64,000 nucleotides of DNA from Lysobacter sp. TY2-98 (GCF_003367355.1 NZ_CP031413.1:2808001-2872000); one strand, 5' to 3'; numbered from the stretch's first letter, positions 18,832-28,584 are shown. Notes: generated by a model from the letters alone, not told the origin. Program-made: numbers and translations.

Positions 18832-20658
18832 ATGCTATTTCCATCCTTCGACGCCGGCACGAGCCGCGCCACTCTTCTCTCACGCCGCCGCTTCGTGCAG
18901 GGTCTCGCCGCCGGCGGCGCGATGCTCGCGTTCGGATCGCGTGCATCCTCGGGTGTCGTGCAGGCGCCGCGGGTGCCGGAGCTGCGCGGCGCCGACCTCG
19001 ATCTGGTGATCGGCGAAACACCGGTGAACTTCACCGGTCGCGTGCGCACTGCGGTGACGGTGAACGGTTCGCTGCCGGCACCGACGCTGCGCCTGCGCGA
19101 GGGCACCACCGCAACCTTGCGCGTGCGCAATGCATTGCCGGCGAATTCCGTGCACGGCCACGAGACCTCGCTGCATTGGCACGGCATCGTGCTGCCCGCG
19201 AACATGGACGGCGTTCCGGGCCTGTCGTTCGACGGGATTCACCGCGGCGAGGCCTACGTCTACCGCTTCGACGTGCGCCAGGCCGGCACCTACTGGTACC
19301 ACTCGCACTCCGCGTTCCAGGAGCAGGCCGGCCTGTACGGCGCGCTGATCATCGACCCCGTCGAACCGGAACCGTTTTCGTACCAGCGCGAGCACGTCGT
19401 GCTGCTGTCGGACTGGACCGACCTCGCGCCGGAGGCACTGTTCGCGCGCCTGAAGACGATGCCGGGCCACGACAACGTCTATCGACGCACCGTCGGCGAC
19501 TTCATGCGCGACGCGTCGAAGGACGGCCTGCGCGCGACGCTCGGCGATCGCGGCATGTGGGGCCGCATGCGCATGACGCCGAGTGATCTGTCCGACGTCA
19601 ACGCGAACACCTACACCTACCTCATGAACGGCACGACGGGACCGGGCAACTGGACCGGCCTGTTCGCGCCGGGCGAGAAGGTGCGGCTACGCTTCATCAA
19701 CGGCTCGTCGATGACGTATTTCGACGTGCGCATTCCCGGCCTCGACATGACGGTCGTCGCCGTCGACGGGCAATACGTGCATCCGGTGACCGTCGATGAA
19801 TTCCGAATGGCGGCGGCGGAGACGTTCGACGTCATCGTCGAACCGCGCGGGCAGGACGCCTACACGATCTTCGTGCAGGACAGCGCGCGCACCGGTTTCG
19901 TCTCCGGCACCCTCGCCGTGCGCGAAGGCCTGCGCGCGCCGGTGCCCGCACTCGATCCACGCCCGATCCTCACCATGGCCGACATGGCGCACGGCGGACA
20001 CGCGATGCCGGGAATGGATCATTCGCAGCACGCCGGCATGGCGATGCCGCACGACATGGCGGGCATGGATCATTCGCAGATGGCCGGCATGGATCGCGCC
20101 ATGCCGGGCATGACGCACGCCGCATCGTCGACGGCGCCCGTGCATCCGGCGAGCGAAGTCGGCAATCCGCTGGTCGATATGCAGGCGATGGCGCCGACGT
20201 CGCGACTCGACGATCCCGGCAACGGTCTACGCGACAACGGCCGTCGCGTGCTGCGCTATTCGATGCTGCGCAGCCTGTTCGATGATCCGGATGGGCGCGA
20301 ACCGGGGCGCAGCGTCGAACTGCATCTGACCGGCCACATGGAGCGCTTCGCGTGGTCGTTCGACGGCACCAAGTTTGCCGACGCCGCGCCGTTGCAGCTC
20401 AAGTACGGTGAACGCGTGCGCGTGGTGCTGGTCAACGACACCATGATGTCGCACCCCATCCACCTGCACGGCATGTGGAGTGATGTCGAGGACGATGCCG
20501 GCGCCTTCATGGTGCGCAAGCACACCGTCGACATGCCGCCCGGCAGTCGCCGCAGCTATCGCGTGCGCGCCGACGCACTCGGCCGCTGGGCGTATCACTG
20601 CCACCTGCTCTACCACATGGAATCGGGAATGATGCGCACGGTGGAGGTGCGCGAGTGA
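18832..20658 (+). CDS. copA: CopA, Tat-exported multicopper oxidase of copper resistance
   Basis: A 608-residue periplasmic multicopper oxidase (family about 600-640). The twin-arginine signal is at 17-30 (SRRRFVQGLAAGG). Copper ligands are visible in the four canonical blocks: HWHG, HSH in WYHSHSAFQ, HPIHLHG, and the C-terminal HCHLLYHMESGM with the axial Met. A Met/His-rich insert (about 390-430; repeats of MPGMDHSQ and MAGMDHSQ type) is typical of the PcoA/CopA group and binds Cu(I). It oxidises Cu(I) or catechols in the periplasm and lowers copper toxicity. copB follows with a 4-bp overlap. No copRS or copL gene was recognised beside it. Confidence 0.95.
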   Translation: MLFPSFDAGTSRATLLSRRRFVQGLAAGGAMLAFGSRASSGVVQAPRVPELRGADLDLVIGETPVNFTGRVRTAVTVNGSLPAPTLRLREGTTATLRVRNALPANSVHGHETSLHWHGIVLPANMDGVPGLSFDGIHRGEAYVYRFDVRQAGTYWYHSHSAFQEQAGLYGALIIDPVEPEPFSYQREHVVLLSDWTDLAPEALFARLKTMPGHDNVYRRTVGDFMRDASKDGLRATLGDRGMWGRMRMTPSDLSDVNANTYTYLMNGTTGPGNWTGLFAPGEKVRLRFINGSSMTYFDVRIPGLDMTVVAVDGQYVHPVTVDEFRMAAAETFDVIVEPRGQDAYTIFVQDSARTGFVSGTLAVREGLRAPVPALDPRPILTMADMAHGGHAMPGMDHSQHAGMAMPHDMAGMDHSQMAGMDRAMPGMTHAASSTAPVHPASEVGNPLVDMQAMAPTSRLDDPGNGLRDNGRRVLRYSMLRSLFDDPDGREPGRSVELHLTGHMERFAWSFDGTKFADAAPLQLKYGERVRVVLVNDTMMSHPIHLHGMWSDVEDDAGAFMVRKHTVDMPPGSRRSYRVRADALGRWAYHCHLLYHMESGMMRTVEVRE

Positions 20659-21617
20659 GCGCGCGTCCGGTGTTCGCCGCGTTGATCGCGGTGTCGTTGG
20701 CGGCACGCGCGCAGCATGCGGGGCATGACATGTCGCAGATGGGGCACGCGATGCAGCCGCCGCCGGCCGAGGCTACGAACGCCAAGGCACCGCCGGCTTC
20801 CGCCACGCCTGCACCGTCGCCCGATCCGCACGCGGCACACACGATGCAGGGCATGGACCATTCCATGCACGACATGCCGACGATGGACATGTCGCAGACG
20901 AAGGAACAGGCCGCGCCCTACACGCCCGTCCCCGTGCCGACCGACGCCGATCGCGCTGCCGCGTTCGCGCCGCTGACGCCGCATGCGATGCACGATCGCG
21001 AGGTCCATCTGTTCACGCGTGTCGATCGCTTGGAGGTCGACGACGGCGAGGGCGCTGCAACCGAAATCACCGCATGGCTGGGCGGCGACGTGAACCGCGC
21101 GTGGTTGCGTGCGAAAGGTCGCACCGATGCCGGGCGGCTCGAGCATGCGAGTGTCGAGCTGCTGTACGGCCGGCTCGTCGCGCCGTGGTGGGATGTCGTC
21201 GCCGGGGTGCGCCATGACACTGGAGGCGGACCATCACGCAACTGGGCGGCGATCGGCGTGCAGGGTGTCACGCCGTACAAGATCGAGCTGCGCGCGACCG
21301 GCTACGTGGGTGATAGCGGCCGAACCGCCGCGCGCGTCGAAGCCGAGTACGACACGCTGCTGACGAATCGCTGGATCCTGCAGTGGCGTGCGGAAGCCGA
21401 TGCGTACGGGCGCGATGATCCCGCGCGTGGCCTCGGCAGCGGCCTGTCGTCGTTCGAGGCCGGCGCGCGGCTTCGTTACGAGATCACGCGCGAATTCGCG
21501 CCGTACCTGGGTGTCGAAGTCGAGCATGCGTACGGCGATACGGCGACATTCCGTCGTGCGCATGACGAGGATGCCCACGACACGCGCATCGTCGCCGGCC
21601 TGCGCCTGGTCTTCTGA
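20655..21617 (+). CDS. copB: CopB, outer-membrane copper resistance protein
   Basis: A 320-residue protein starting at GTG 20655, overlapping copA by 4 bp (translational coupling). After a signal peptide (about 1-20) comes a Met/His-rich stretch (about 22-90) with HAGHDMSQMGHAM and MQGMDHSMHDMPTMDM. From about 110 a beta-barrel CopB domain follows: VHLFTRVDRLEVDDGEGA, WDVVAGVRHD, GYVGDSGRTAARVEAEYD, ending in the aromatic-terminal GLRLVF expected of outer-membrane proteins. CopB is thought to bind or export copper at the outer membrane. It is expressed with copA; regulation is not visible in the 95-bp copA leader. Confidence 0.92.
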   Translation: MSARPVFAALIAVSLAARAQHAGHDMSQMGHAMQPPPAEATNAKAPPASATPAPSPDPHAAHTMQGMDHSMHDMPTMDMSQTKEQAAPYTPVPVPTDADRAAAFAPLTPHAMHDREVHLFTRVDRLEVDDGEGAATEITAWLGGDVNRAWLRAKGRTDAGRLEHASVELLYGRLVAPWWDVVAGVRHDTGGGPSRNWAAIGVQGVTPYKIELRATGYVGDSGRTAARVEAEYDTLLTNRWILQWRAEADAYGRDDPARGLGSGLSSFEAGARLRYEITREFAPYLGVEVEHAYGDTATFRRAHDEDAHDTRIVAGLRLVF

Positions 21618-21662
21618 CCGGGGTTGCCGCGTGGACTGCAGGGTGTCGAAGGGAACCTGACC

Positions 21663-22955
21663 ATGCGAACGCCGTTGCGCATCGCGATCGTCGGCTACGG
21701 CACGGGCGGCCAGGCCGCCGCGGTGCTGCTGTCGCGCGACGGGCATCGCGTCGAAGTGTTCGAACGCGCCGCAGAACTCGGCCCGGTCGGCGCCGGCTTC
21801 CTGCTGCAGCCGGTCGGGCAGGCGGTGCTGTGGGACATGGGCCTGCTCGACGCCGCCTGCATGCATGGCGCGCGCATCGCCAGCCTCTACGGCGAGACGG
21901 CGACCGGTCGCGCGGTAATGGACATGCGCTACGCCGAGCTCGACGCGCGCCTGTTCGGCCTCGGCCTGCAGCGCGGCGCGCTGTTCCAGTTGCTCGACGC
22001 GGCATGGACCGAGCACCGCGTCCTGCATCGCGGACATCGCATCGTCGATGTCGACGTCGAGCGCGGTGCGCTGGTGGATGGTGATGGCAGGCGTCATTCG
22101 GGTTTCGATCTGGTGATCGTCGCCGACGGCGCGGCTTCGGTGCTGCGTTCGCGCGTCGCCGCGGCCGCGCTCGATCGTCCGTATCCCTGGGGTGCGCAGT
22201 GGTGCCTCGCGCCGATGGGTGACTGGGCGTCGGCCGATGTGCTGAAGCAGCGCTACATCCGCGCGCGTCGCATGGCCGGCATGTTGCCGGTCGGCACGCG
22301 ACCGGATGACCCGGTGCCGCGATTGAGTTTCTTCTGGAGCGTGCCGGTCGGCGAACTCGATCGGGTGGATGTCGATCGCGAGGCGTGGCGGCGTGACGTC
22401 GCCGAGGTCTGGCCCGAGGCATTGGCACGTCTCGATGGTATCGACGCACCGAACGCACTCGCGCAGGCGCGCTATCGCGATACCACGCATCGCCACTGGC
22501 ATCGCGGCCGCGCCGTGCTGCTGGGCGACGCCGCGCATGCGATGAGCCCGCAGCTGGGGCAGGGCGTGAACATGGCGCTGCTCGATGCACAGGCGTTGCG
22601 CGATGCGTTGCGTGCTGAAGCGATGGTTCCGACCGCGCTGCAGCGTTACGAGCGCGAGCGACGCGCGCACCTTTCGGCGTATCACTTCTGGAGTCGTGCG
22701 TTGACGCCGCTGTTCCAGTCCGAACGCGACGCGGCGGCGCGGATTCGTGACCTCACGTTCCACCCGCTCTCACGACTGCCGGTCGCACGCGGAATGATGT
22801 TGCGTGTGCTGACGGGGACGCGACGCGGGTGGTTGTCGACGTTTCGATTGCCGCGTGGGTTTGCGGATGTGCTGGCCACATTGCCGGTCGCGCGGCATGA
22901 GGCGGTGCGGGCGCCGGTGGATGCGCGACGGGATGCGGCTGTCGCCATCGATTGA
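21663..22955 (+). CDS. FAD-dependent aromatic-hydroxylase-like monooxygenase
   Basis: A 430-residue flavoprotein of the PHBH/UbiH-like class. The N-terminal dinucleotide fold is RIAIVGYGTGGQAAAVLLSR (GxGxxG), followed by EVFERA. The DG-type motif is FDLVIVADGAASVLRS, and the GD motif GRAVLLGDAAHAMSPQLGQG binds the FAD ribityl chain. It starts at the ATG at 21663, 45 bp after copB; an upstream extension of 13 codons is unlikely. It may be read through from copAB but has no known copper role. Substrate unknown: such enzymes hydroxylate aromatic acids, quinone precursors or antibiotics. The C-terminus is basic and divergent. Confidence 0.82.
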   Translation: MRTPLRIAIVGYGTGGQAAAVLLSRDGHRVEVFERAAELGPVGAGFLLQPVGQAVLWDMGLLDAACMHGARIASLYGETATGRAVMDMRYAELDARLFGLGLQRGALFQLLDAAWTEHRVLHRGHRIVDVDVERGALVDGDGRRHSGFDLVIVADGAASVLRSRVAAAALDRPYPWGAQWCLAPMGDWASADVLKQRYIRARRMAGMLPVGTRPDDPVPRLSFFWSVPVGELDRVDVDREAWRRDVAEVWPEALARLDGIDAPNALAQARYRDTTHRHWHRGRAVLLGDAAHAMSPQLGQGVNMALLDAQALRDALRAEAMVPTALQRYERERRAHLSAYHFWSRALTPLFQSERDAAARIRDLTFHPLSRLPVARGMMLRVLTGTRRGWLSTFRLPRGFADVLATLPVARHEAVRAPVDARRDAAVAID

Positions 22956-23257
22956 TGCGACGGCTGCGGCGTTCGTCGGACACGACCCGCTGCGACGCGT
23001 GCGGCGATGACTCCGCCGCGATTCCTCGTCGCGACACGCAACCCCTTGCACGGCATGTCGGGGGTCACGGCCGGTCCTCGCGCGGCGCGACGAAATGCCA
23101 AAACGGCAGGACGTGCGCTCGCTACCCGCGGCGGTGCCAGTGATGTTCCGGGTGATGAGCACGCCTTGGGGCAGGGCTTCGGCGTGTGTCGCAGTCGGTG
23201 CACCACCCGGCCATCGCTAGGCGCGATGGCGCTCGCAGCGGCAAGACGCTGCGCGTC
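22956..23257. other. convergent intergenic region without recognised gene
   Basis: This 302-bp gap separates the FAD monooxygenase (+) from the UPF0149 gene (-). I see only short ORFs with Arg-rich shadow-like composition. Near the right edge there is a small inverted repeat (AAGACG / CGTCTT, 5-nt loop) at 23243-23259, touching the end of the UPF0149 gene. No RNA gene or mobile remnant is recognised. Confidence 0.5.
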
Positions 23258-23974
23258 TTAAGCGCCGCTGCTCGCCCCACAACACTTCTTGTACTTCTTC
23301 CCGCTGCCGCACGGACAGGGCGCATTGCGTTCGGGCGTCTCCGCGCGTCGGATCGGTTCGCGCGGGGTCAGTGCTTCAATGCGGTGGTGGTGCAGGTCGT
23401 TGAGCATGCCGGGCAGGCTGCCGATGATCTCGAGGCGTTCCTTGTAGGCGATCGGCGTGCCCGGTTGCGTCGGGTCCTCGGCGACGACTTCGCCGCTGGC
23501 CAGGCGATCGAGCAGGTCGAAGATCTCCTCGATCCAGTCGTTTTCGTCCAGCCACTTCTCCCACGCGGCCTCGCGCAGTTCGACGGCGCGAAAGAAACCC
23601 ATCGCCCAGTCGCGGCCGACGTCGAGTTCGTCGTCCTCGTGCTCGTCGAGGTTTTCCGGCAGCCACAGCAGCGGCGCGTAGGTGTCGGGCAGATCATCGT
23701 CACCGTAGCGCACGCGCTGTTCGGCGGTGGCGGCGTGGGTGGCGAGCAGCGCGCGCACGTCGCGGGCCTCGTCCTCGTCGGCCCAGCGCGGCGTGCTGCC
23801 CCAGACCGGCGTCTCCCACTCCTCGAACGTCACCGCTTCGGGCGACAGCGCGAGCGCGGTGAGGTAGCCGTCGAGCGCTTCCAGGTTGAAGCCCTTGAAT
23901 GGCACGGCGCGTTGGTCGAGCAGTTCGGACAGGCGCTCGATCTGCGCGTCGGACAGCGGCGGGGCGACTTTCAT
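23258..23974 (-). CDS. UPF0149 (YecA/YgfB) family protein with C-terminal SEC-C zinc motif
   Basis: A 238-residue acidic cytoplasmic protein. Residues about 5-190 are the all-helical UPF0149 domain ([19 protein letters not shown] near the start, [17 protein letters not shown] in the middle). Residues 215-235 are a SEC-C motif ([18 protein letters not shown]) that binds zinc through its CxC...CC cysteines and resembles the SecB- and ribosome-contacting tail of SecA. Proteins of this layout (YecA) have been linked to SecA or the ribosome, but the function is not settled. It stands alone downstream of a strong terminator on the same strand, so it probably has its own promoter in 23975-24029. Confidence 0.9.
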   Translation of the reverse strand: MKVAPPLSDAQIERLSELLDQRAVPFKGFNLEALDGYLTALALSPEAVTFEEWETPVWGSTPRWADEDEARDVRALLATHAATAEQRVRYGDDDLPDTYAPLLWLPENLDEHEDDELDVGRDWAMGFFRAVELREAAWEKWLDENDWIEEIFDLLDRLASGEVVAEDPTQPGTPIAYKERLEIIGSLPGMLNDLHHHRIEALTPREPIRRAETPERNAPCPCGSGKKYKKCCGASSGA

Positions 23975-24029
23975 GGCGGTACTCGGTACGGCGGGCGCGA
24001 CATGGTAGTGCGACGCGGCCCACAGGGCG

Positions 24030-24062
24030 AAAAAAAGGGGCGCAACCGGCCGGTCGCGCCCC
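24030..24062 (-). terminator. rho-independent terminator after the lipoprotein gene
   Basis: On the minus strand a GC-rich hairpin (GGGGCGCGACCGG / CCGGTTGCGCCCC with one mismatch pair) is followed at once by a run of seven T residues. It begins about 25 bp after the stop of the lipoprotein gene at 24088 and shields the UPF0149 gene from its transcript. Confidence 0.88.
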
Positions 24063-24087
24063 GTGTGTCACGACGTCATGCCGCGTG

Positions 24088-24606
24088 TCACTTCACCTCG
24101 AAATCCATCGACTGCACGGTCGCGCCATCCAGCGTGATGTCGACGTGGTATTTGCCGGGCGGCCAGCCGTCGGGCTTGCTGACGTGGAACTCGTGCGTGG
24201 CCGCCGCGGCGCCGCTGACGTCCTTGCTCTGGGTGTCGACGTCGGTCGGGGCGGCACTGCCGTCGGCGCCGAGGTAGGTCCAGTGCGCGCCCAGTTTGCC
24301 GGTGGTGTTGGGGGCGGTGTTCACCGACGCATAGATCGTGTCCTTGGTGCCGAACGCCATCGCTGGCGTGCCGACCTTGTTGTCGGCGCCGACGGCCGAA
24401 CCGAGCTGCAGGCCGGTGACGCTCGTCGACGCCGCGGGCGTGCTCGGCGTGGGCGTCGGCATCGGTGCGGGTTCGGTGGTGGCCGGCGTGGTCGCGGCCG
24501 GGGCCGGCTCGGTCGCGACCGGCGTTTCGTCGTGCTTCTTGCAGCCGACCAGCGCGAGCGCGGCGATCATGGCGACGGCAAGGACGCGGGGAGCGGTACG
24601 GATCAT
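24088..24606 (-). CDS. lipoprotein with Pro/Ala/Thr linker and beta-sandwich-like domain
   Basis: A 172-residue lipoprotein (signal ending ALALVGC, Cys about 22). A low-complexity linker (about 30-65, repeated TEPAP/ATTPA and PTPTPSTPA units) is followed by a domain of about 105 residues with alternating hydrophobics (IYASVNTAPN, GAHWTYLG, GKYHVDITLDG), which looks like an immunoglobulin-like or carbohydrate-binding beta sandwich. The linker probably crosses the periplasmic gel between membrane and domain. It lies 14 bp downstream of the LysM gene on the same strand, so the two are likely cotranscribed, consistent with an envelope role. No catalytic motif is seen. Confidence 0.75.
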   Translation of the reverse strand: MIRTAPRVLAVAMIAALALVGCKKHDETPVATEPAPAATTPATTEPAPMPTPTPSTPAASTSVTGLQLGSAVGADNKVGTPAMAFGTKDTIYASVNTAPNTTGKLGAHWTYLGADGSAAPTDVDTQSKDVSGAAAATHEFHVSKPDGWPPGKYHVDITLDGATVQSMDFEVK

Positions 24607-24620
24607 CGGAACGTCTCCTC

Positions 24621-24920
24621 TCAGTTGGTGGAATCGCGCGCGGGAATGACCAGCACCTGGCCGGGACGGATCAGGTCCGGGTTATCGAGCTGGTCGCGGT
24701 TCGCGTCGAAGATGGCGTGCCAGTGGTTGGCTTTGCCGTAGAAGTGCTTGGCGATGTGCGACAGCGTGTCGCCCGGCTGCACCGTGTAGTGCTGCGACGC
24801 ACCGCCACCGCCGGCCTGCACGGTGCTGGTGCCGTCCTGCACGTTGGAGAAATCCGGCGTCGACGGCACGGAGGACGTGCCCGAACGCACGTTCGAGAAA
24901 TCGGGATTCTGCGGGGACAT
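24621..24920 (-). CDS. LysM-domain peptidoglycan-binding protein
   Basis: A 99-residue protein with two short near-repeats at the N-terminus ([16 protein letters not shown] and [14 protein letters not shown]), a glycine linker, and a single LysM domain from about 45 to the end ([20 protein letters not shown], then [13 protein letters not shown]). It resembles the YgaU/LysM small proteins that bind peptidoglycan or help cells under stress. No signal peptide is obvious, as in YgaU. It sits immediately upstream of the lipoprotein gene. Confidence 0.85.
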   Translation of the reverse strand: MSPQNPDFSNVRSGTSSVPSTPDFSNVQDGTSTVQAGGGGASQHYTVQPGDTLSHIAKHFYGKANHWHAIFDANRDQLDNPDLIRPGQVLVIPARDSTN

Positions 24921-24972
24921 GGGAGTGGCCTCTGTTGGAGCGCGGCCACCGTGGCATCCCCGTTGTTAAGCG

Positions 24973-24999
24973 GGCGGCAGTTCGTCGTGAACTGCCGCC
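24973..24999 (-). terminator. hairpin just after queF
   Basis: A perfect 11-bp inverted repeat (GGCGGCAGTTC / GAACTGCCGCC, 5-nt loop) lies 4 bp beyond the queF stop. The minus-strand side is followed by CGCTTAAC rather than a long T-run, so it is a probable but weak terminator of the amidohydrolase-queF transcript. Confidence 0.5.
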
Positions 25000-25003
25000 A
25001 ACT

Positions 25004-25813
25004 TCATTGCCGTTCGTCGCGCGCCGCGGGCGGGGCGGGAGTGCCGGGCGTCGCACGCCACGGATTGATGTCGAGGCCGCCACGGCGCGTGTAGCGCGCT
25101 TCCACCGACAGCATGTCGGGCCGCGCGAGCGCGGACAGGTCCGTGTAGATGCGTTCGACGCACTGCTCGTGGAATTCGCAGTGGTCGCGGAACGAGACGA
25201 GGTAGCGCAGCACGCTCGGGTGATCGAGCGCGGCGCCGCGATACGCGATGGTGACGCGCGCCCAGTCCGGTTGACCGGTCACCGGGCAGTTCGACTTCAG
25301 CAGCTCGCTGGTCAGGGTTTCCTCGACCGCGCCGCGGGTGGCGTCGATGGCGAGCAGCTTCGCGTTCGGCGGGCCGTAGCAGGTGATGTCGGTCTCGAGC
25401 GTGTCGAGCAGGACGGCCGGGCGGCGGCGGTCCACCGGCGGCAGGCCGAAATTCACCGTGACGTCGCCGCCCGCGGCGGCCGACAGATCGCGCGCGATGC
25501 GATCGCGGACTTCGTGATAGCTCTCGAACACGGTCGAATTGAACGAGTTGAGATAGAGCTTGAGCGACTTCGATTCGACCAGGTTCGGCGTGCTCGCCGG
25601 CACGCAGATCGTCGCCGTCGCCACGTGCGGCTTGCCGCGCGCGTCGAGCCAGGACAGCTCGTAGGCATGCCAGCGATCGAAGCCGATGAAGGACGGTTCG
25701 CCACGAATGCCGATTTCCTCGCGGCCCTGCGAGCGCGCGATCGGAAACAGCAGCGACGCGTCGTAGGTCGTCGGGTAGTCGACGTGCCGGCCGAGCGGAA
25801 TCGAGCTGTCCAT
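25004..25813 (-). CDS. queF: NADPH-dependent 7-cyano-7-deazaguanine reductase (preQ0 reductase)
   Basis: A 269-residue long-form (tandem T-fold) QueF. It reduces the nitrile of preQ0 to preQ1 in queuosine biosynthesis. Visible motifs are the QueF signature [15 protein letters not shown], the catalytic Cys in [14 protein letters not shown] that forms the thioimide, and the substrate-binding Glu in [13 protein letters not shown]. The start at 25813 ([14 protein letters not shown]) is the conserved one. The ATG overlaps the stop of the amidohydrolase gene (ATGA), so the two are coupled although no metabolic link is known. Other queuosine genes are not in the window. Confidence 0.95.
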   Translation of the reverse strand: MDSSIPLGRHVDYPTTYDASLLFPIARSQGREEIGIRGEPSFIGFDRWHAYELSWLDARGKPHVATATICVPASTPNLVESKSLKLYLNSFNSTVFESYHEVRDRIARDLSAAAGGDVTVNFGLPPVDRRRPAVLLDTLETDITCYGPPNAKLLAIDATRGAVEETLTSELLKSNCPVTGQPDWARVTIAYRGAALDHPSVLRYLVSFRDHCEFHEQCVERIYTDLSALARPDMLSVEARYTRRGGLDINPWRATPGTPAPPAARDERQ

Positions 25814-27132
25814 CACGCGCCGGCCTGCGGGGCGTCGAGGTAGTCGAGCGTGGCTTCCAGCATTGCGCGCACGCCGACGTCGAGTGACTGCTCGTCCAGC
25901 TTGAACTCCGGCGAGTGATTGCTGGGCGCGGTCTGCGGATCGACGCCGATGCTGGTCGCACCGACGAAGAAGAACAGGCCGGGCACTTCCTTCGCGTAGA
26001 ACGAGAAATCCTCGGCGCCCATCTGCAGCGGTGGCTCGATGACGTTGGCGTCGCCGACGACGGCCTTGAGGCTCGGCAGCATCTTCTGCGTCAGCGCCGG
26101 ATCGTTGTAGGTGACCGGATTGCCGAGCGTGTCCGGCACGTTGGCTTCGACGGTCGCGCCGTTGGCGGCGGCGACATGCTCGGCGACGTTCTTCAGGTCG
26201 GCGAACACCTTCTGGCGCATGCCTTCGTCGAAGGTGCGGATGGTGCCGATCAGCTTCACGTCGTCCGGAATGATGTTGTAGCGGATGCCCCCGTTGATCG
26301 CGCCGAAGCTCACCACGGCCGGCAGCTTGGCGATGTCGGTGCGACGCGCGACGATGGCCTGCGCGCTGGTCACGATCTCGCTCGCGGTCACGATCGGATC
26401 CACGCCGCCCCACGGGCGCGCGCCATGCGTCTGCTTGCCGTGCACGGTGATCGCGAACCGATCGCTCGCGGCCATCTCCGGACCGCTGCGTACGCCGATC
26501 TGGCCGACGGGGATCGTCGAGAAGACGTGCATGCCGAACACGGCGTCGGGCTTGAAGTCCTTGAACAGGCCTTCCTTGAGCATCAGCGACGCACCGCCTT
26601 CTTCGCCGACCGGCGCCCCTTCCTCGCTGGGCTGGAAGATGAGCATCACCTGGCCCGGCAGATCCTTGCGCATCTTCACCAGCGACTGCGCGATGCCGAG
26701 CAGCATGGCGGTGTGCGCGTCGTGGCCGCAGGCGTGCATCACGCCGGTGGTCTGGCCGTTGAATGTCGTCGTGACCTTGGACGCGAACGGCAGGTCGACG
26801 CGTTCGGTGACCGGCAGCGCGTCCATGTCGGCGCGCAGCGCAAGCTTCGGCCCGGGCTTGCCGCCTTCGATGATCGCGACCACGCCGTGGTGGGCGATGC
26901 CGGTACGCGGCGTCAGGCCCATCTTCTTCAGCGCATCGGCGACGACCTTGGCGGTGCGCTCCTCGCGGTTCGACAGTTCAGGATGCTGATGGAAGTCGCG
27001 GCGCCACGCGACCACCTGCGCCTGCACGGCCTTCGCGGCGGCATCGACCTCCGGCCGCGCGGCGGCATGGGCCGTCGGAGCGCTGGTCGCGAGGACGGCG
27101 GCGAGGGCGGTGGCGAGCAGGGTGAAGCGCAT
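25813..27132 (-). CDS. exported M20-family amidohydrolase
   Basis: A 439-residue protein with a Sec signal peptide (about 1-23, ending PTAHAAARP) and the M20D amidohydrolase/aminoacylase fold. The dimetal site is visible: Cys and His in [13 protein letters not shown], the catalytic/metal Glu pair in FQPSEEGAP, and a C-terminal His in NHSPEF; the dimerisation lid lies between. Relatives hydrolyse N-acyl amino acids, hippurate or peptidoglycan fragments. The start at 27132 is chosen for the signal peptide. It is translationally coupled to queF downstream and divergent from the APC permease gene, whose transporter could import the released amino acid (inference). Confidence 0.88.
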   Translation of the reverse strand: MRFTLLATALAAVLATSAPTAHAAARPEVDAAAKAVQAQVVAWRRDFHQHPELSNREERTAKVVADALKKMGLTPRTGIAHHGVVAIIEGGKPGPKLALRADMDALPVTERVDLPFASKVTTTFNGQTTGVMHACGHDAHTAMLLGIAQSLVKMRKDLPGQVMLIFQPSEEGAPVGEEGGASLMLKEGLFKDFKPDAVFGMHVFSTIPVGQIGVRSGPEMAASDRFAITVHGKQTHGARPWGGVDPIVTASEIVTSAQAIVARRTDIAKLPAVVSFGAINGGIRYNIIPDDVKLIGTIRTFDEGMRQKVFADLKNVAEHVAAANGATVEANVPDTLGNPVTYNDPALTQKMLPSLKAVVGDANVIEPPLQMGAEDFSFYAKEVPGLFFFVGATSIGVDPQTAPSNHSPEFKLDEQSLDVGVRAMLEATLDYLDAPQAGA

Positions 27133-27246
27133 GCGTAGATCCGGGTGGAAACGGGCGATCGATGCTACTCCAGAGTTCCAGCGGCCCGGCTGCAATCGAA
27201 GCCGCGTCGTGCGACGCTCGCCGCAGTTCCCGCTCATGGGCTCCGC

Positions 27247-28581
27247 ATGTCGACCACCCCGTCCCGTTCCCTCGAGGGCGACGCCGCCCTCGTCCGCGCC
27301 ATCGGCGTGTTCGCGCTGGCCGCGGCCATCATCAATTCCACCGTCGGCGGCGGCATCTTCCGCATGCCGGGTGCGCTGGCGACGCAGGTCGGCGCCGCCG
27401 CACCGCTGTCGCTGATCGTCGGTGCGATCGCGATCATTCCGATCGCGTTGTGCTTCGCGGCCGCAGGCAGCCGCGCGCATGCGACCGGCGGGCCGTACAC
27501 CTACGTGTCGGTCGCGTTCGGGCCGTTTCTCGGTTTCGTCGCCGGTGCGCTGATGTGGATCAGCCACGTCGCATCGAGTGCGGGCGTCGCCGCATCGTTC
27601 GCGCAGCAGGTCGCGAAACTCGCGCCTTCGACGGACGCACCCGGGCCGCGCGCCGCACTCATCATCGGCACGTACGGCCTGCTGTTCCTGCTAAACGCGT
27701 TCGGCGTGAAGCTCGGCGCGCGCGCGGTGGCGACGCTCGCGAGCGTCAAGCTCGCACCGCTCGCGTTGCTCGTGCTCATCGGCATTCCGTTCGTGGACTG
27801 GAGCGCGGTGAGCTTTAATCCGGCCGACGTGCCGTCGATCGCCGCGCTCGGCGGCTCGCTGGTGCTGGTGATGTTCGCGTATTCCGGCCTTGAAACCGCG
27901 CTGGTGCCGTCGGGTGAATTCGACGACCCGTCGAAGACGGTGCCGCGCGCGACGGTGGTCGCGATCCTGCTCGTCGTCGCGCTGTATCTCGGCCTGCAGA
28001 TCGTCGGCCAGGGCGTGCTCGGTGCGGCGCTCGCGACCAGTCCGGTGCCGCTCGCCGACACCGCGGGAAAGATCTTCAGCGCGGGCCGCACGTTGCTGCT
28101 CGCCACGGCATGCGTGTCGATGGCGGGCTTCCTGCTCGGCAACCTGCTGGGTTCGTCGCGACTGCTGTTCGCGCTCGGCCGCGACGGTTACCTGCCGTCG
28201 ATCTACGGTCGCGTGAGCGCCTCGCACCGCGTGCCGCTGCTGGGCCTGCTGACGCACGCCGGCATCGCCTGCTTCCTCGCCGTGCGCGGTTCGTTCGACG
28301 GACTCGCCGCGGTGTCGGGCGGCGCGATCTGCGTGGTGTACGCGGTGGTTGCGCTCGCGGCGTGGCAGCTGCAGCGTCGCGGCATCGTCGAACGCGGTAC
28401 GCCGTTCCGCATGCCCGGCGGCGCGCTGATGCCGCTGATCGGTGCCGGCATCATGATCGCGATCCTGTTCACGCTGAAGCCGGACGAATGGCGCGCGATC
28501 GCGATTTCGCTCGGCGCGCTGATCGCGATCTACGTCGTGCTGCACCTGATGCGTCGCGGCCAAGCGCCCGCGACGCCGTAA
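27247..28581 (+). CDS. APC-superfamily amino-acid permease
   Basis: A 444-residue, 12-helix transporter. Helix 1 carries the unwound substrate-binding motif STVGGGIFRMPG, typical of amino acid/polyamine/organocation carriers. Helix 6 shows FAYSGLETALVPSGEFDDP, and the loop after helix 8 shows LGSSRLLFALGRDGYLP. The ATG at 27247 is used; the upstream open frame is non-coding in character. It is divergent from the exported amidohydrolase, and its stop is 3 bp from the convergent fghA stop. Substrate specificity cannot be told from sequence. Confidence 0.88.
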   Translation: MSTTPSRSLEGDAALVRAIGVFALAAAIINSTVGGGIFRMPGALATQVGAAAPLSLIVGAIAIIPIALCFAAAGSRAHATGGPYTYVSVAFGPFLGFVAGALMWISHVASSAGVAASFAQQVAKLAPSTDAPGPRAALIIGTYGLLFLLNAFGVKLGARAVATLASVKLAPLALLVLIGIPFVDWSAVSFNPADVPSIAALGGSLVLVMFAYSGLETALVPSGEFDDPSKTVPRATVVAILLVVALYLGLQIVGQGVLGAALATSPVPLADTAGKIFSAGRTLLLATACVSMAGFLLGNLLGSSRLLFALGRDGYLPSIYGRVSASHRVPLLGLLTHAGIACFLAVRGSFDGLAAVSGGAICVVYAVVALAAWQLQRRGIVERGTPFRMPGGALMPLIGAGIMIAILFTLKPDEWRAIAISLGALIAIYVVLHLMRRGQAPATP

Positions 28582-28584
28582 TCT

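Noticed and set aside
27133-27246. preQ1 riboswitch for the amidohydrolase-queF operon
   Set aside because: No preQ1-I, -II or -III consensus could be seen in the leader.
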